From positions 144,498,946 through 144,562,945 of the forward strand of contig NC_035449.2 of the NCBI RefSeq assembly GCF_002127325.2: DNA of 64,000 nucleotides. Reading direction: 5' to 3'. This document shows, piece by piece, positions 33,412 through 44,853 of the stretch. Under the pieces are notes generated by a model. It had not been told where the DNA came from, searched no databases, and saw only the letters and a list, made by a program, of their open reading frames with translations. Each line of letters starts with the position of its first letter. Positions within the stretch are counted from its first letter, which is position 1. The position numbers and the translations under genes are program-made. This stretch comes from Helianthus annuus. Its lineage: Eukaryota > Streptophyta > Magnoliopsida > Asterales > Asteraceae.

Positions 33412-34254
33412 TCACTGATATGGATTCATCCAAAAATCCATATTACGCTCATCGTATTTCCATACGAGGCGTTCTCCCACCTGTCGCATACGATCACTGC
33501 TTTCTAAAATTTCTTCCCCAAAAGTCCTAAGTTCCTGGACATTTTCTGCACTCATTGGGGGTGCAGGTTCTAGGACTGGGTTTGGAATTTGTGGTGCGGG
33601 TGCTTGATACGGGAACTGGTAAGGGTATGGATTTTCTAGGATTTCCCTAACATAAGCATCAGAAATATTATAGGGATCTTGTGGATCTAACCCTGGGTAA
33701 GCTCCTAGATTTGGCATTAGCACATTTTCCTGAATTGGGTTTTGTTGCACGTAGTCCCTAACATCGTCCCACCAGGGGTCGTAATTGTTTGGGTCTAAAG
33801 GATCAGGTGCAGGTATCCTAGGTATTTCCTCCGGGTTGAAATCAGGCATTTCTATCTGGTTTTCTATTTCCATGGGTTGATCAGGATTTTGTGGTTGTGG
33901 TGCTAGCATTTGTTCCAGGTTTGGGTCAGCAGCAGTGGTTGCTAAAATATGGATATTAGCGATACCCCTATTGAGCATATCCTGATTATAAGCATCAGTT
34001 TCTCTTTTTGCTGCGGCTAACACTCGCTGTTCCTGCAACTTTTTCATTCTTTTCCTACGCTCGTGCGCTCCCCTACTGAACCATCCCCTCTTTTTCTGAG
34101 GAAATGGCTCTTCAGACTGAGCCTTAAACACAAAGATCCCTTCTTCTGTGTCAGCAGAATACCCTGAGAGGGCAGGCTGAGAAGAGGAGGTGCCTTCGCT
34201 CCTAGGCGAACCAGACAGTTGACGATAGGCGTCAGAAGGTCCTTGGTCACTCAT
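33412..34254 (-). CDS. Additional ORF upstream of gag in C, unknown function
   Basis: 280 codons from MSDQGPSDAYRQLSG; the open frame continues upstream to 34335, but this ATG is the one followed by typical protein sequence. The N-terminus is Ser-rich. A strongly basic, probably helical stretch follows (KKRGWFSRGAHERRKRMKKL), then a long acidic and Pro/Asn-rich part with repeated PDPLDPNNYDPWW and DPQDPYN phrases, and a C-terminal helix (ENVQELRTFGEEILESSDRM). I see no membrane segment, zinc motif or enzyme motif, so it is neither an envelope protein nor a second capsid by sequence. It lies on the same strand as gag-pol, 266 bp upstream, and is fully open in a young element. The basic patch could bind nucleic acid or direct nuclear import (inference). 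Confidence 0.65.
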   Translation of the reverse strand: MSDQGPSDAYRQLSGSPRSEGTSSSQPALSGYSADTEEGIFVFKAQSEEPFPQKKRGWFSRGAHERRKRMKKLQEQRVLAAAKRETDAYNQDMLNRGIANIHILATTAADPNLEQMLAPQPQNPDQPMEIENQIEMPDFNPEEIPRIPAPDPLDPNNYDPWWDDVRDYVQQNPIQENVLMPNLGAYPGLDPQDPYNISDAYVREILENPYPYQFPYQAPAPQIPNPVLEPAPPMSAENVQELRTFGEEILESSDRMRQVGERLVWKYDERNMDFWMNPYQ

Positions 34255-34402
34255 ACTGTAAACTAACAAATAGTCAGATAACACATAGCAAGAAATACAA
34301 TTATACACGTATTTCCATAATTTATTCCCTAACACTTTGAATTTTGATGTCAGCAGAACACTTCTGTGGCTGAATCAGTGGCATAGCTCTGATACCACCT
34401 CC
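34255..34402 (-). mobile_element. 5' leader of C with primer-binding site
   Basis: TGGTATCAGAGCT on the minus strand (34385-34397) is five bases from the right LTR. The leader before the extra ORF is only about 130 bp. Confidence 0.82.
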
Positions 34403-35830
34403 TGTCACAGCCCCCGATCCCTATCTCCCGGGAACGGGCGGCCGTGAACCAGTTTCGGTGGTATCACATTTATTTATTCAATTTGGCAGCGGAAATTTTC
34501 ATCAGGATCGTAGTTAGGAAATATTTTAATCAGAGTAAACCACCATGTTTATAACATTAAACATATGGGTAAAAACCCAAGTTTTCAATACACACGTTTC
34601 ATAGGAATACATCCTATTTATTTGAATAAAAACATCCATTTTATTCTTAGGTAACTTTATTGCCACTTTTCCAAGCCTTCAGTGCTGTCCAGCTGGCTTC
34701 TATTTGGCTTTCACATTTTGTTACCTGAAACGCGTTTTAAAAACATTTTGTCAGTGGGAAATACTGGTGAGTGAATCCCAGTTTAATCAAGTTTGAGTAA
34801 AAACCAATTTGCAGTATTGAGGGCACATCCGCAATTACATTTGTATCCAAGACATCACAATTAACATCAGTGGTACGGTCATACTCAACATATGGGATGT
34901 TACCACACCAGTAACCAATTTTGTATACAAAACCCCAACATACCCACTATAATTGTATTCTTCACAAATACTCAATAACTGTCATTTACATGGAAAAGTA
35001 TTCAAGGTTTTGTAAAAACAGTTTACAAAAAGGAGATTAACTCACATTGCTGTTTTAGGTTTTTCGTAAGGGTTTCCTGGAGATAATCTATAAATTACAC
35101 AAATGCACGTGTGTTAGTATAATAACCCATTTTAACATTAGTAATACTCTCCCCGAGACGGCATTCCAACGACTACGTCGGGCAGAACCACGACAGCCGT
35201 TACGGAACCCTAGATCAATCGGGCAGCGTATCTAATACGTCTCCAGGGGTTATAATACTTACATCGTAGCAGAACCTCGCTATTTTAGGGGGTATTGGAC
35301 TCGGGTATAATGCCCACTAACTAAAATTGAGAGAGAAAGAACGAAAATTGAACGATCAGACTGAAGGCCCGATGCCTCCTCTTTATAGTGCTGAAATTGG
35401 ACTTTCACGCGGCCCGCGTGAAGTTTGGGCCAAGTCTACGCGGCCCGCGTCAACAGGTGGTCAATGCGTAGCTTGGTCCGGTCAGCGTATAGCTTCGACA
35501 CGAGTTGGACACGTGTCATCACCGGGTCATGCCACAAGTCCGACCACTCGCGGCCCGCATTGACTTAACCCACCATGTACGCGGCCCGCTTGGGCCTAAG
35601 GTTTTGGTGAATTCTGGTTACCTACTCGCGCGGCCCGCTTAAGCTTGAGGTGAGGCCCATGCGGCCCGCCTCAACTTAACTTTTATTGTTTTTATTTATT
35701 TTATATAATATAATCTAGTTCAGGGGCTCGGTTTTCACATACGGGTACATATAAAGACATCTAGATATTTTTAATATATTAGGGCATCAGAATTATTATG
35801 AGGATGTCGGTTTTACCGAGGGTTGTTATA
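34403..35830 (-). repeat. Right (5') LTR of C
   Basis: 1,428 bp, with the GCGGCCCGC array at 35406-35676 and TATA box at 35381-35387. It ends GTTGTTATA and is followed by TSD TCATA (35831-35835). Confidence 0.92.
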
Positions 35831-35835
35831 TCATA

Positions 35836-36418
35836 CTCCTATCACTATAATCCCATGTGCACACGCGATTATTTTGATCGTCGCATGATCCGCATAGCTT
35901 GTACTAGTTGTGTACGAATCAGGGTATACGTAATTTAAAAAAAAAGAATGTGTACGTATAAGTATATAGTATATAAGCAAGTCCATGCTTAAGTATGTTT
36001 GGGACCCACGTAAGCGAATTCCTCGGATTACGCTCACGTACGGGTACGAATGTATGAATCATGAGTATGAATGAAAGTATGAGCATAAGTATAAGTTAAG
36101 TATGCATATATATGTAAGTATGAGTATAAACACTAAACGCATAGTAGTATGAGTATAAGTAGAATCATAAAATGTATCGTTATGAGTATGAGTGTTGGTA
36201 CGAATAATATGAGTGTGAGTATAAGTGTAGGTACGAATAATAAGGATTACCTATATAGTATATGTTGGAACACAAAGGATTTAAGTGTATAAAAGTGTTT
36301 AAAAGGTTGAGTTTGTAAATACGAACGATATAAATGAAATTGTCGCGAGATATCGACTAAATGTGCACGATGATATGCATGTATAGTGGTTTAAGCAAAA
36401 CGTCGAGTTTGTCGAATC
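35836..36418 (-). mobile_element. B internal unit 1, continued after C
   Basis: Matches unit 2 from 44090 onward. Non-coding. A junction at about 36418 leads directly into J; unit 2 retains about 350 bp that are missing here. Confidence 0.75.
36050..36242. repeat. Degenerate TATGAGTATAAG repeats in B internal DNA
   Basis: Words of the type GAGTATAAGTATGAGTATG recur irregularly over about 190 bp. The same region in unit 2 is about 44310-44460, with a slightly different copy number. Confidence 0.65.
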
Positions 36419-39400
36419 ATAACATGAATTAAACTGTCTTTCATAGTTTTAAGTCACTAAGGCCCTCATCCGAGCCTATGTTTGCATCATTATCATCTAA
36501 CAATAGCACCTGAAACACATGTGAAAATAGGTACGTCAGCATAAAAATGCATGTGAGATACAAAGGTTTTATTAATGAAGGATTCATGACTGGTAGTTGA
36601 AAGAAATGTTTAACAAAAAGTTAGTCATGAATCTTATTAAAAGTGTTTTCTTTTATAAATTATACGAAAGTCGATAAGGAAATCAAATGTTATAAAAGAA
36701 AGGTGTAAGGTTAAATGAATAACCAAGTAAAATAAGTTTGTATAAAATATGTCGTTTGTAAATCAATGTCTTGTGTAAATGTGTCATTTGTATAAAATGT
36801 ATCATGTCTTCGTCTAAGTGGTTTAGATAAAGCTACGATGTGTAATATCATAAAAGCATTTATATATAGGAAGTACCAGCGGCGTATCCACCATGCGTTT
36901 ATCATATTACACACGTTTCGTTATTTAAATCACTTATAAATAAACCACCAAAAAGTCTTGTAAAGTAAATGTCAAGTAACAACAATATAATGTACGATGA
37001 ATAAATAGTGTTTACTCAATCCCATATGTAAAATGTCAATGTATAATCAAATGTTATATGAAATCAAATGTTATGTACGGTGAATAAAAGAGTTTACACA
37101 ACCCCGCATGTAAAATGTACAAAACAATGTATTTGAATAAATCATAGTTTAAGTCAAAAGTTATGGTTTGTAAAATCAATGCTTTACTGATAAGAACATT
37201 TATGTGGTAATGTTTATCGCATAAATTCAAGCCTTGAGACTGAAGGACAAACCCTTAACAAGTTAAAGGTTTATCAAAAAATTTTCGGATTCTGTCATTC
37301 CTTACGTCTAAACAAACCTAGGATTCCAGGAATGGGAGTTGTCAATTCCTATGGTACCATTACATACTACCGAGCGGCGTGATCAGTGTTAATGAACATA
37401 TGTTAGACCCGTTAAACAAAGCAAACGTCATACCAAATGTAAGCTTGTTATGTGAAAACAATGTACTAAGTATGCTAAATGACATACGTAGCAAAAATGT
37501 GATGTAAATCAATGTGTACATGTGCTGAAATAAACATATGAAACAAATGTATTTGTGAGATCAATGTGCTAGCATGCTCAATCAACATACATAGCAAAGC
37601 ATAAATGAAATCATGTACTATATGCGTACTAATGAACATAGCAAGTATATGTCATGAAAGCACGAAAAGCACGAAAGTAACAAGTAGGCACATGTGTATC
37701 ACCCCAAAATATTTGAAAGCGGTAAAAGAGGGGACTATGTACTCACTTGATATTGCTTAGTAGTCTTAAAATAACAACCAAGTAACGCTTGAAGGATCAC
37801 GGAATCAAACGGCACCTAATATAGGTAACTACGTTAATAAACCGGTCCTAAATCGGAATATTGGATAGAATGAGGTCTCGTAAACCAAATGAGTATTGGA
37901 ACTCATGTGATATGGTTTAACAAAGCCTACATTCTAAGTCGGAACCTATCCTAAGTGCTTATGACCCGATATGACCCGTTTAGGTAGCTTACGCATACTT
38001 TAACGCGTCATTTGCGCAAAAGCTCAAACGTGTAGTCTAACTGATCCTATGACAAGTATTATATGCCCTAACATGTTTAATAATCAGTTTATGTGGCAAA
38101 ATTTAAGTTACATATGCTTAAAATGGAATTATGCGCAAAAAGGGCATTTTGGTCATTTTTCCTAAGGCATATAACTACCTATCATACAACTATGTAAACT
38201 AAGTGACCATAAGGTATAACCTCGGAAGGTTATTCCCTATACGACTATGGTCACAAAATATGTTTGGTCGGATCCTAATGATCGACCAAACAGGTTGGGT
38301 TCGAAAGTCTAAGCGGTTGTTTAGACCGCTTATCTTACGACCCTATATAAGCACTAAACTAAAAGTGATGAGTTAAACATGTTAAAACATGTTTAACCAA
38401 GTTAGAAAACAAGTTTGATATCAAAACAAAGGGTTTTGATACCCGAAAATAGCTTCATTGCAAAATACGCATAAATACGTATTTTGACCGAAACTTTGAC
38501 TTGTCACTACGCCTAATCAACGTGGTAATCAGTAGGTATAGTCACAAGGGACTAAAACCGTCGTGATTACGCTGACGTTGCAAAGTTCAAACGAACTTTG
38601 TGTTGACCAAAGACTGGTCAAAACAGAAAGTCAAACACTGTTTGACTTTCATGCTTGAAATGCATAAAAAGCATGAAAAAAGCTTACAAAGGGTCCAAAG
38701 CTTGAAGATAGAACAAGAAAACTAGAAGATTGAAGCCTTCAACCAGAGGGATAGCTTCAATGATTAGATTTGAAAGGAAATGGGCAAGTTGGAAATGAAA
38801 ATTCATGGGTTTATATAGATTTTCAAGAACTGTTAAGATCGTTCCTCGAGTTTTGAGCTTTGATCCTAGCCATACAAGTGTGGCACATGGTTTTAAATAC
38901 CATGGGAGTCCAAAAACAAGTCTATAGAGTGTTAAAACCATGTCTAAAACCCAAGGAACAGCTGTTGGAAGAAGAAAACTGGTTTGCTGAAAAAGGGCGG
39001 TGTCGCGCCACACGCCAGGAGCACCAGGGTCTGGCACGTGGCATGAGGGAGCTTGTTTTTGCAAAAGTTTCATGTTTTGGCAGAACAGGTCCCTGCATGC
39101 TATAAAGTTGGTTTTTAACGCGTTTAAGCCCCGTTAACCCATTTTCAAAGCTCAATAATGGTGTTAAAGCATAGGGAACATGAAATATGCTTGAAAACAT
39201 CTCGGATGTCGATTTGTTTGGTCGTACGGCCTCGTTGTTCGGTTAATTACGACGAAACACGAACGGATGCGAAAAACTATCCAAATTACGCGACGAATGA
39301 AATTTTGGTAGTCCGATCACTAAAACAAAATATTTTAGTGATTACAAAAATTTTTGGATGTCCGGATATGTTCAGAACGTAAGATATGCGCGTAAATGCA

Positions 39401-39834
39401 AACTTATGCACTTTTTGACGCTACGTAAAGGATGTTTATGGTATGTTTAACTTATGATCATGTTGCGGAAGGTACGTTTCCATACGAATCGGTAGACTTT
39501 TGCAGTTTGACGCAAATAGTCCCTGCGATCGAATAAACTTGTTTTTGCCATACTAAACCCTTTAAAACTTATTTCTAAGTTATGTAAAGGTTATTTAAGG
39601 TATGTTAAGCATATGTTGATGTTTCAGATTGTTTGTCGTGTTAAACTGATTACATTTATGTAGCAGTTTGCATATAACTTTCCAGAAAGCGATTTAGAGT
39701 TTGAAATCGAACAAGAATTAAAATGAGAAATTGTTAAACATAATTAAACAAATATAGGGATCAAAATACATTGTTTTATTGAAAAATGAACTGTTCAGAG
39801 TTTGTATAATGATTACACAAGCACAGGTGTCACA
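36419..39834 (-). mobile_element. Solo LTR J in unit 1, 5'-truncated copy
   Basis: It ends AGGTGTCACA at 39834, followed by AATTG (39835-39839). The true start, TGTCACACCTCG after AATTG, survives only in unit 2 at 44854. Combined length is about 3.56 kb. A minus-strand TATA box (TATATAAA, 38810-38817) and one CG-rich motif (about 39001-39045) fit an LTR. Open frames inside (for example 38684-39073) are not conserved between the two copies and are not proposed as genes. Confidence 0.65.
37394..37398. other. Unoccupied target site of F
   Basis: GTTAATGAACA followed by TATGTTAGACCC. In unit 2 the same GAACA is duplicated around element F (45974-45978 and 53362-53366). Confidence 0.85.
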
Positions 39835-39839
39835 AATTG

Positions 39840-41179
39840 AGCGGTGTAGGAAAAGGTTATCGAAAATAATAGGTTCTCTTCGTTGGTATCAAAACAAGAA
39901 GTTTTTGAATTATGGAGGTTCTTGGGAAAACGTTGATTCTTAGAAAAGAAATTTAGAAAAATGGACTTAGTGATCATTGAAAAGAGTTTTAACAATTTAT
40001 TTGTTGATGTTGAAAAGAGTCTTTGGTAAAATGGTCATATCTATAAGATCTTATAAGTATATGAGGAAAGTTTAGTATGGTGATATAACGTGAGTGTGTT
40101 TTAGTGAGTAAGTAGAATATGAAGTTCATGGGCAAGAGATTCATTGGACCGATTAAATTGATAGGTAGCATTTCGTAAGGTTTTGAAATTCGGGTAATAA
40201 GATGTTTTAAGACATGATTAAGAATCTCGTGTATATGAGTTGGGTGAAAATAGATTATCGGATAGGAAGTACATTTGATAAAACAATGTATTTTGAAATT
40301 GATATAAGTAGGTATTTTGATAAATGATAGGTGATTTAGGTATAAAACATGATTATGTTGGCATGATAAGGTATTTCGAAGGAAAGTTTTGGTAACGATC
40401 ACCTAGGTAAGGGAATCACCCCTAACTCGTTGGTGAGGTCGTTTTAAAAAAAGGGAGTGGAGTTAATCGTCAAGGTAAGGAAATCACTCCTATCTCGATG
40501 ATATGTCTCCATTTTGTGGTTATAAGAAATGTAAATCTAATTGGCGACGTTTTCAAAATCATGTATGTGTATAAATGTATGAAAAAGGTTTAATATGTTG
40601 TGTGTGTGAGAAGAATATAGCGAAAGTAAATTTGAATTTATAAGATTGCATCGTATATGATAAATAATAGAAACACATGTTTGATTAAATTTTGGATGGT
40701 TCTAAAACGGAACTTTGACTAACCAAAATGGTCAAAAAGTCTTTCGAATTTGATGAGCATGCTTTGGCCTAATAGGTGGAATCTCTCGCTGACAAATCGG
40801 TTAACGATATATACCCTTCCGGTTACTACATGTCCCAAATCAATCGAAATTTCGAGACTTGGCGGGATTTATGAAAAATCAAGGAGTGGAACTAGTCAGC
40901 AAGGTGCGGGTTTCACCCCTAACTTGACGATTTCGTATCCTAAGTGTGGTTGGTACTCGTCGGGTCAAAATTTAATTTCACACTTTGACGAGGGTCCACT
41001 AGAATTTGAAATTTGAATTTCTCTATAAAGGTGAGGATTTCACTCCTAACTTGATGGTGAATTTCATAAAAATAGCATGTGAAGCAAGTATGGTCGAATT
41101 TGGTGCTTAACTATAGACTAGGTCAATAGCATGGCAATTTTTTTCCTAATTCCCTATAGTTATGGCTCTGATACCAATC
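39840..41179 (-). mobile_element. B internal unit 1, primer-binding-site side
   Basis: Non-coding, with several repeats of a phrase like AAGGTGCGGGTTTCACCCCT in different forms (about 40410-41050). The primer-binding site TGGTATCAGAGCCA (minus strand) is at 41163-41176, three bases from LTR2. Unit 2 lacks most of this stretch. Confidence 0.75.
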
Positions 41180-43272
41180 TGTCACACCCTAACCGATGGC
41201 GGAAACATCAGAGTAAGACGAAATAGATTGCAAGAGACTTTATAACACTATACGTGACAAGTATTTAAATAATAGATTTTCATTTCATTTCTAAAGAGTC
41301 AATTACAAGGATTTGAAACAAATACAACATGAATAATGAAATACAATACAATAAGAATACAAAATTTAAAGTGTGTATCTAAGCATCCTACTAGATTCCA
41401 TGCATCACAAACATCATCGCTAAACCTGCAACATGTTTTAAAAAGCATAGTTCAATACAAAGGTATTGGCGAGTACACTAGTTTTAGACTCGTGGCAGAT
41501 GTATAAAAAGGTATATTCAATCCAACATAGCATTTGGTATACAAGGTCAAACTATCATGCATAACAATATGTCAACTCTAGTGTCCACTAATATTTAGCA
41601 TCCCTCATCACAAAAGCAACGAAACCGTTATAGAATAAAGACTTAACAAAACCCCGTTGGGTGGTGTGCTACTCCTATAGCGCTATAATTGTTTAACCCT
41701 AGTTAACAAGTAGTATGTATTCTAGCATGAACCTAAGCATAACAAGGCATGTATACGGATCGAATGAATAAAAACATGTTTGTGAATTGTGCGGTTAAAC
41801 AAGTAAAACATGTTGCACCCAAAGTTTATTAAAAAGGAAAATGGGTCAAGTGTACTCACAAAATTGCATATGCTTTCTGTTTATCCAATTTGACGAAGTT
41901 GTTGAGTTTAAGAGGTTAGTAAGTTCGGTTTAGGTACCTCTTTGTGTCATAGAAATCATGTAGGACGTAGGAAGAAATGTCTTCCATTTAGGCACCTCTA
42001 AGTGTTCACCACTACACTTGATGTAAGAACATACAAGGAGGGTCATGAACTACAAGTAATACAAGAATAATAAACACTAATCTATAAGAAATCCTCAAGC
42101 AATGTGTGGATTTTATGTAGGACAACCCAAGTTAATCCTAAATCACACTTACATCAAGTCTTGAACTTGAACATCACTTGTGGGTTAAGCCCTTGAACAA
42201 AACATAAAGTTTGTGAGATTTATACCTTTGATTTTGAATGTCTCAACCTTGGTTTTAAGCCTAACTAACCATAGAAGTGGTTATAAGCATAAGGACATAG
42301 GTTTGAGATGAGTTTCCTCAAGTTTAAGCAAGTTTATCAATGTTTGAAACAAGAACAGAAAAATCAGTCAACTTTGGAGCCCTTTTAGCGACATTCCAGG
42401 GCCTGGTTTTCCAGGGAAAACCAATGGAAACGTAGCTAAGGTCAATACAAAGAAGTAGGAAAAAGAATCGAGTGAATCAGATAAGAAATGAGTGAGTTAT
42501 GCTCACTTTTGTGAATGTTGGTATTTCTACTCGAACTCTTGCTTTCAGCTACGATTTGGAGGATGTTTTAAGAGTGTTTTAGTGTTGCAAAAGTGGTAGG
42601 GAGGCTGATTATAAATGGTATTTATAGGGGGAAGGATTAGGGTTAAGTTGGGTGAGCGTTTAATACAATTAGGTAAGAGTTTAAGCAATAAAAAAAAAGA
42701 AATAATTCAACCATAGTTGGCTGATTGCAAGGGCTGTTTGGCAGCTTTTATTATTTTTTTCTTGTTTTTTAAATGATGTAAAATGTATAAATATGAGGTA
42801 TTTTATATAATTAAGATGCTATATAAAGCTTAATGTGCATTTAACATGTTATCAAGGTCTAAAAGGATTAAGAGACATGTTTTAATTACACCAACTTGCG
42901 AAATATTAAGTGTGTCATATGAAACAAGTTTGAATGATTTTCATTTAGGTATTAATCAAGCGAAAAGCATATAACTTAATTTTATAATTGAATAACCAAG
43001 TGTTTGAACGTACGAAAGATTTAAGAATTGCGAATACACGATCATAGTTAATGAATTAAACTTACGTTTATGCGAATTACGAACCATATATCGAACGAGT
43101 TCACGTATCAATGTATAAACGATGTATAAAAGATTCGTTTCATTACGATTAAAGTCTCGGATTTTACAACGATACAACGAAATACGATTACAAGGAATAC
43201 AAGATTTCCAAAATTAGAAGTACAAGATGAGACTTTCTAATTATGGAAAGTACGAAGAAACAAGGCGTTACA
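41180..43272 (-). mobile_element. B LTR2 (shared by both internal units)
   Basis: Begins TGTCACACCC, ends GGCGTTACA. It lacks 339 bp present in LTR1 (4634-4972) and LTR3, with TTT at both breakpoints. The TATA box is at 42619-42626 (minus). It carries the unoccupied A target CAAGG at 42853-42857. Confidence 0.88.
42853..42857. other. Unoccupied target site of A
   Basis: ATGTTATCAAGGTCTAAAAG is uninterrupted here, while in LTR1 element A sits between two copies of CAAGG. Confidence 0.9.
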
Positions 43273-44853
43273 GTCTCCGCTCCTTTAGGAAATTTCATCC
43301 CGAAATTTATTCAAGAGGAAGGCTTGAAAGAGTTTTAATAAAAAGGTGATTATTTAAAATTGAGACTTGAAATTTTTGAAACGTTAAAAGTATGAAATTT
43401 TGAAGAACGGCAAAATCGATTTGTAAGAGAATTTGTTTGGCTAAAATGGTTTTGAGGCATAAGCATGAGTGAAACGTGTTTAGGTAAAACGATTTTAAGC
43501 AAGTTTTGAATACTAAATTGGAGACGTATTAAAAATGTGTCGTATTAGGAAGGAAAATTTTGTATATAAAACGGTTTGTATTCGGTGAAAAGAGTGGTAG
43601 TACGCGTGGGAGTTTAAGAATAGCTAGGTAGTTTTTAAAAGTAAGGGATAGGGTAGGATTCAAACGTTTCAACAGGCTAGATTGTTAACGGGGTTCGAAT
43701 AAGGACGAGGATAATGCAGAATAATGGGAGATATGAAAGTGGACGATTGATCTAAAAGACAAATACGGGTATCAGAACGGCATAAGTATTGGATACACGA
43801 AGGTGATGTGTTAAGAATGAAGTCTCAATGAAGTCTCGTCATGGATAATCGGATATAATGCATTTGTGAGTTGTTTAAAGTTTGAATTAGGTCTAAAAGG
43901 TCTGCAAAACACTGAATTTCTCATGGCACGTCTTACGAAAGTTTGGTAACATGATGAAAACACTTATATATAGGAAGTATCGGCGACGTATCCACCATGT
44001 TTTGACCATGTTACGTCCGTCTCATTATTCGATGCCATGTTACGTTCTGTGTCCTACCATACCCAGTAGTACACTCTATGGTTTTCATACGCCTATCACT
44101 ATAATCCATTGTGCACTCGCGATTATATTGACCGTTGCATGATCCGCATAGCTTGTACTAGTTGTGTACGAATCAGGGTATACGTAATTTAAAAAAAATA
44201 AGAATGTGTACGTATAAGTATATAGTATATAAGCAAGTCCATGCTTAAGTATGTTTGGGACCCACGTAAGTGAATTCCTCGGATACGCTCACGTACGAGT
44301 ACGAATGTATGAATCATGAGTATGAATGAAAGTATGAGCATAAGTATAAGTTAAGTATGCATATACACGTAAGTATGAGTATAAACACTAAACGCATGCT
44401 AGTATGAGTATAAGTAGAATCATAAAATGTATCGTTATGAGTATGAGTATAAGGGTAGGTACTAATAATAAGGATTACGTATATAGTATATGTTGGAACA
44501 CAACGGATTTAAGCGTATAAAAGTGTTTAAAAGATTGAGTTTTTAAATACGAACGATATAAATGAAATTGTCGCGATATATCGACTAAAATGTGCACGAT
44601 GATATGCATGTATAGTGGCTTAAGCAAAACGTCGAGTTTGTCGAATCAAAATAGATTGAGTTTGGTTTGGAAGATAGAATGTAGTTTGTAAATGTAAGAG
44701 GATATAAATTGCTCAATGGTTATGCATAACGTCTTTTGTAATGAATGGAAATGCTACTTTTGTTTTTTTTTTAAATAATTTACTTAAGTTGAAGATTGTC
44801 GGTCCCCATGAAGTCTTCTTTCCCACGCGTTTTGAGATTTGAATGACGAATTG
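43273..44853 (-). mobile_element. B internal unit 2, polypurine-tract side
   Basis: Non-coding. The palindrome AAATTTCATCCCGAAATTT is at 43290-43308. It includes the unoccupied site of C (TCATA, 44085-44089) and retains the 205 bp before J that unit 1 lost. Confidence 0.78.
44085..44089. other. Unoccupied target site of C
   Basis: GGTTTTCATACGCCTATCAC is continuous here; in unit 1 element C lies between two TCATA copies. Confidence 0.88.

Larger units (their letters stand above)
17672..35830 (-). mobile_element. Element C: gypsy chromovirus, complete but split by D
   Basis: The 1,428-bp LTRs (17672-19099, 34403-35830) are offset by exactly 16,731 bp. I noticed two base differences. TSDs TCATA lie at 17667-17671 and 35831-35835. 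The primer-binding site (reverse complement 34385-34397) is beside the right LTR and the polypurine tract (reverse complement 19100-19111) beside the left. Gag and pol form one frame of about 1,496 codons with no stop except for the D insertion, and a further ORF lies between the primer-binding site and gag. C was therefore probably able to move before D arrived. The chromodomain and tRNA-Met primer suggest the Tekay (Del) branch of chromoviruses. Confidence 0.92.

Noticed and set aside
33412..34254. Extra ORF of C as an envelope-like gene
   Set aside because: It lies before gag rather than after pol, and I see no signal peptide, transmembrane segment or coiled-coil fusion region.
17672..35830. 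C as a centromeric CRM-type chromovirus
   Set aside because: The chromodomain follows the GPF module and the integrase end resembles Tekay-type elements. I see no CR motif overlapping the 3' LTR.
38684..39105. Overlapping open frames on both strands in J
   Set aside because: Frame and length differ in the second J copy (54653-55047), and no protein similarity is evident.
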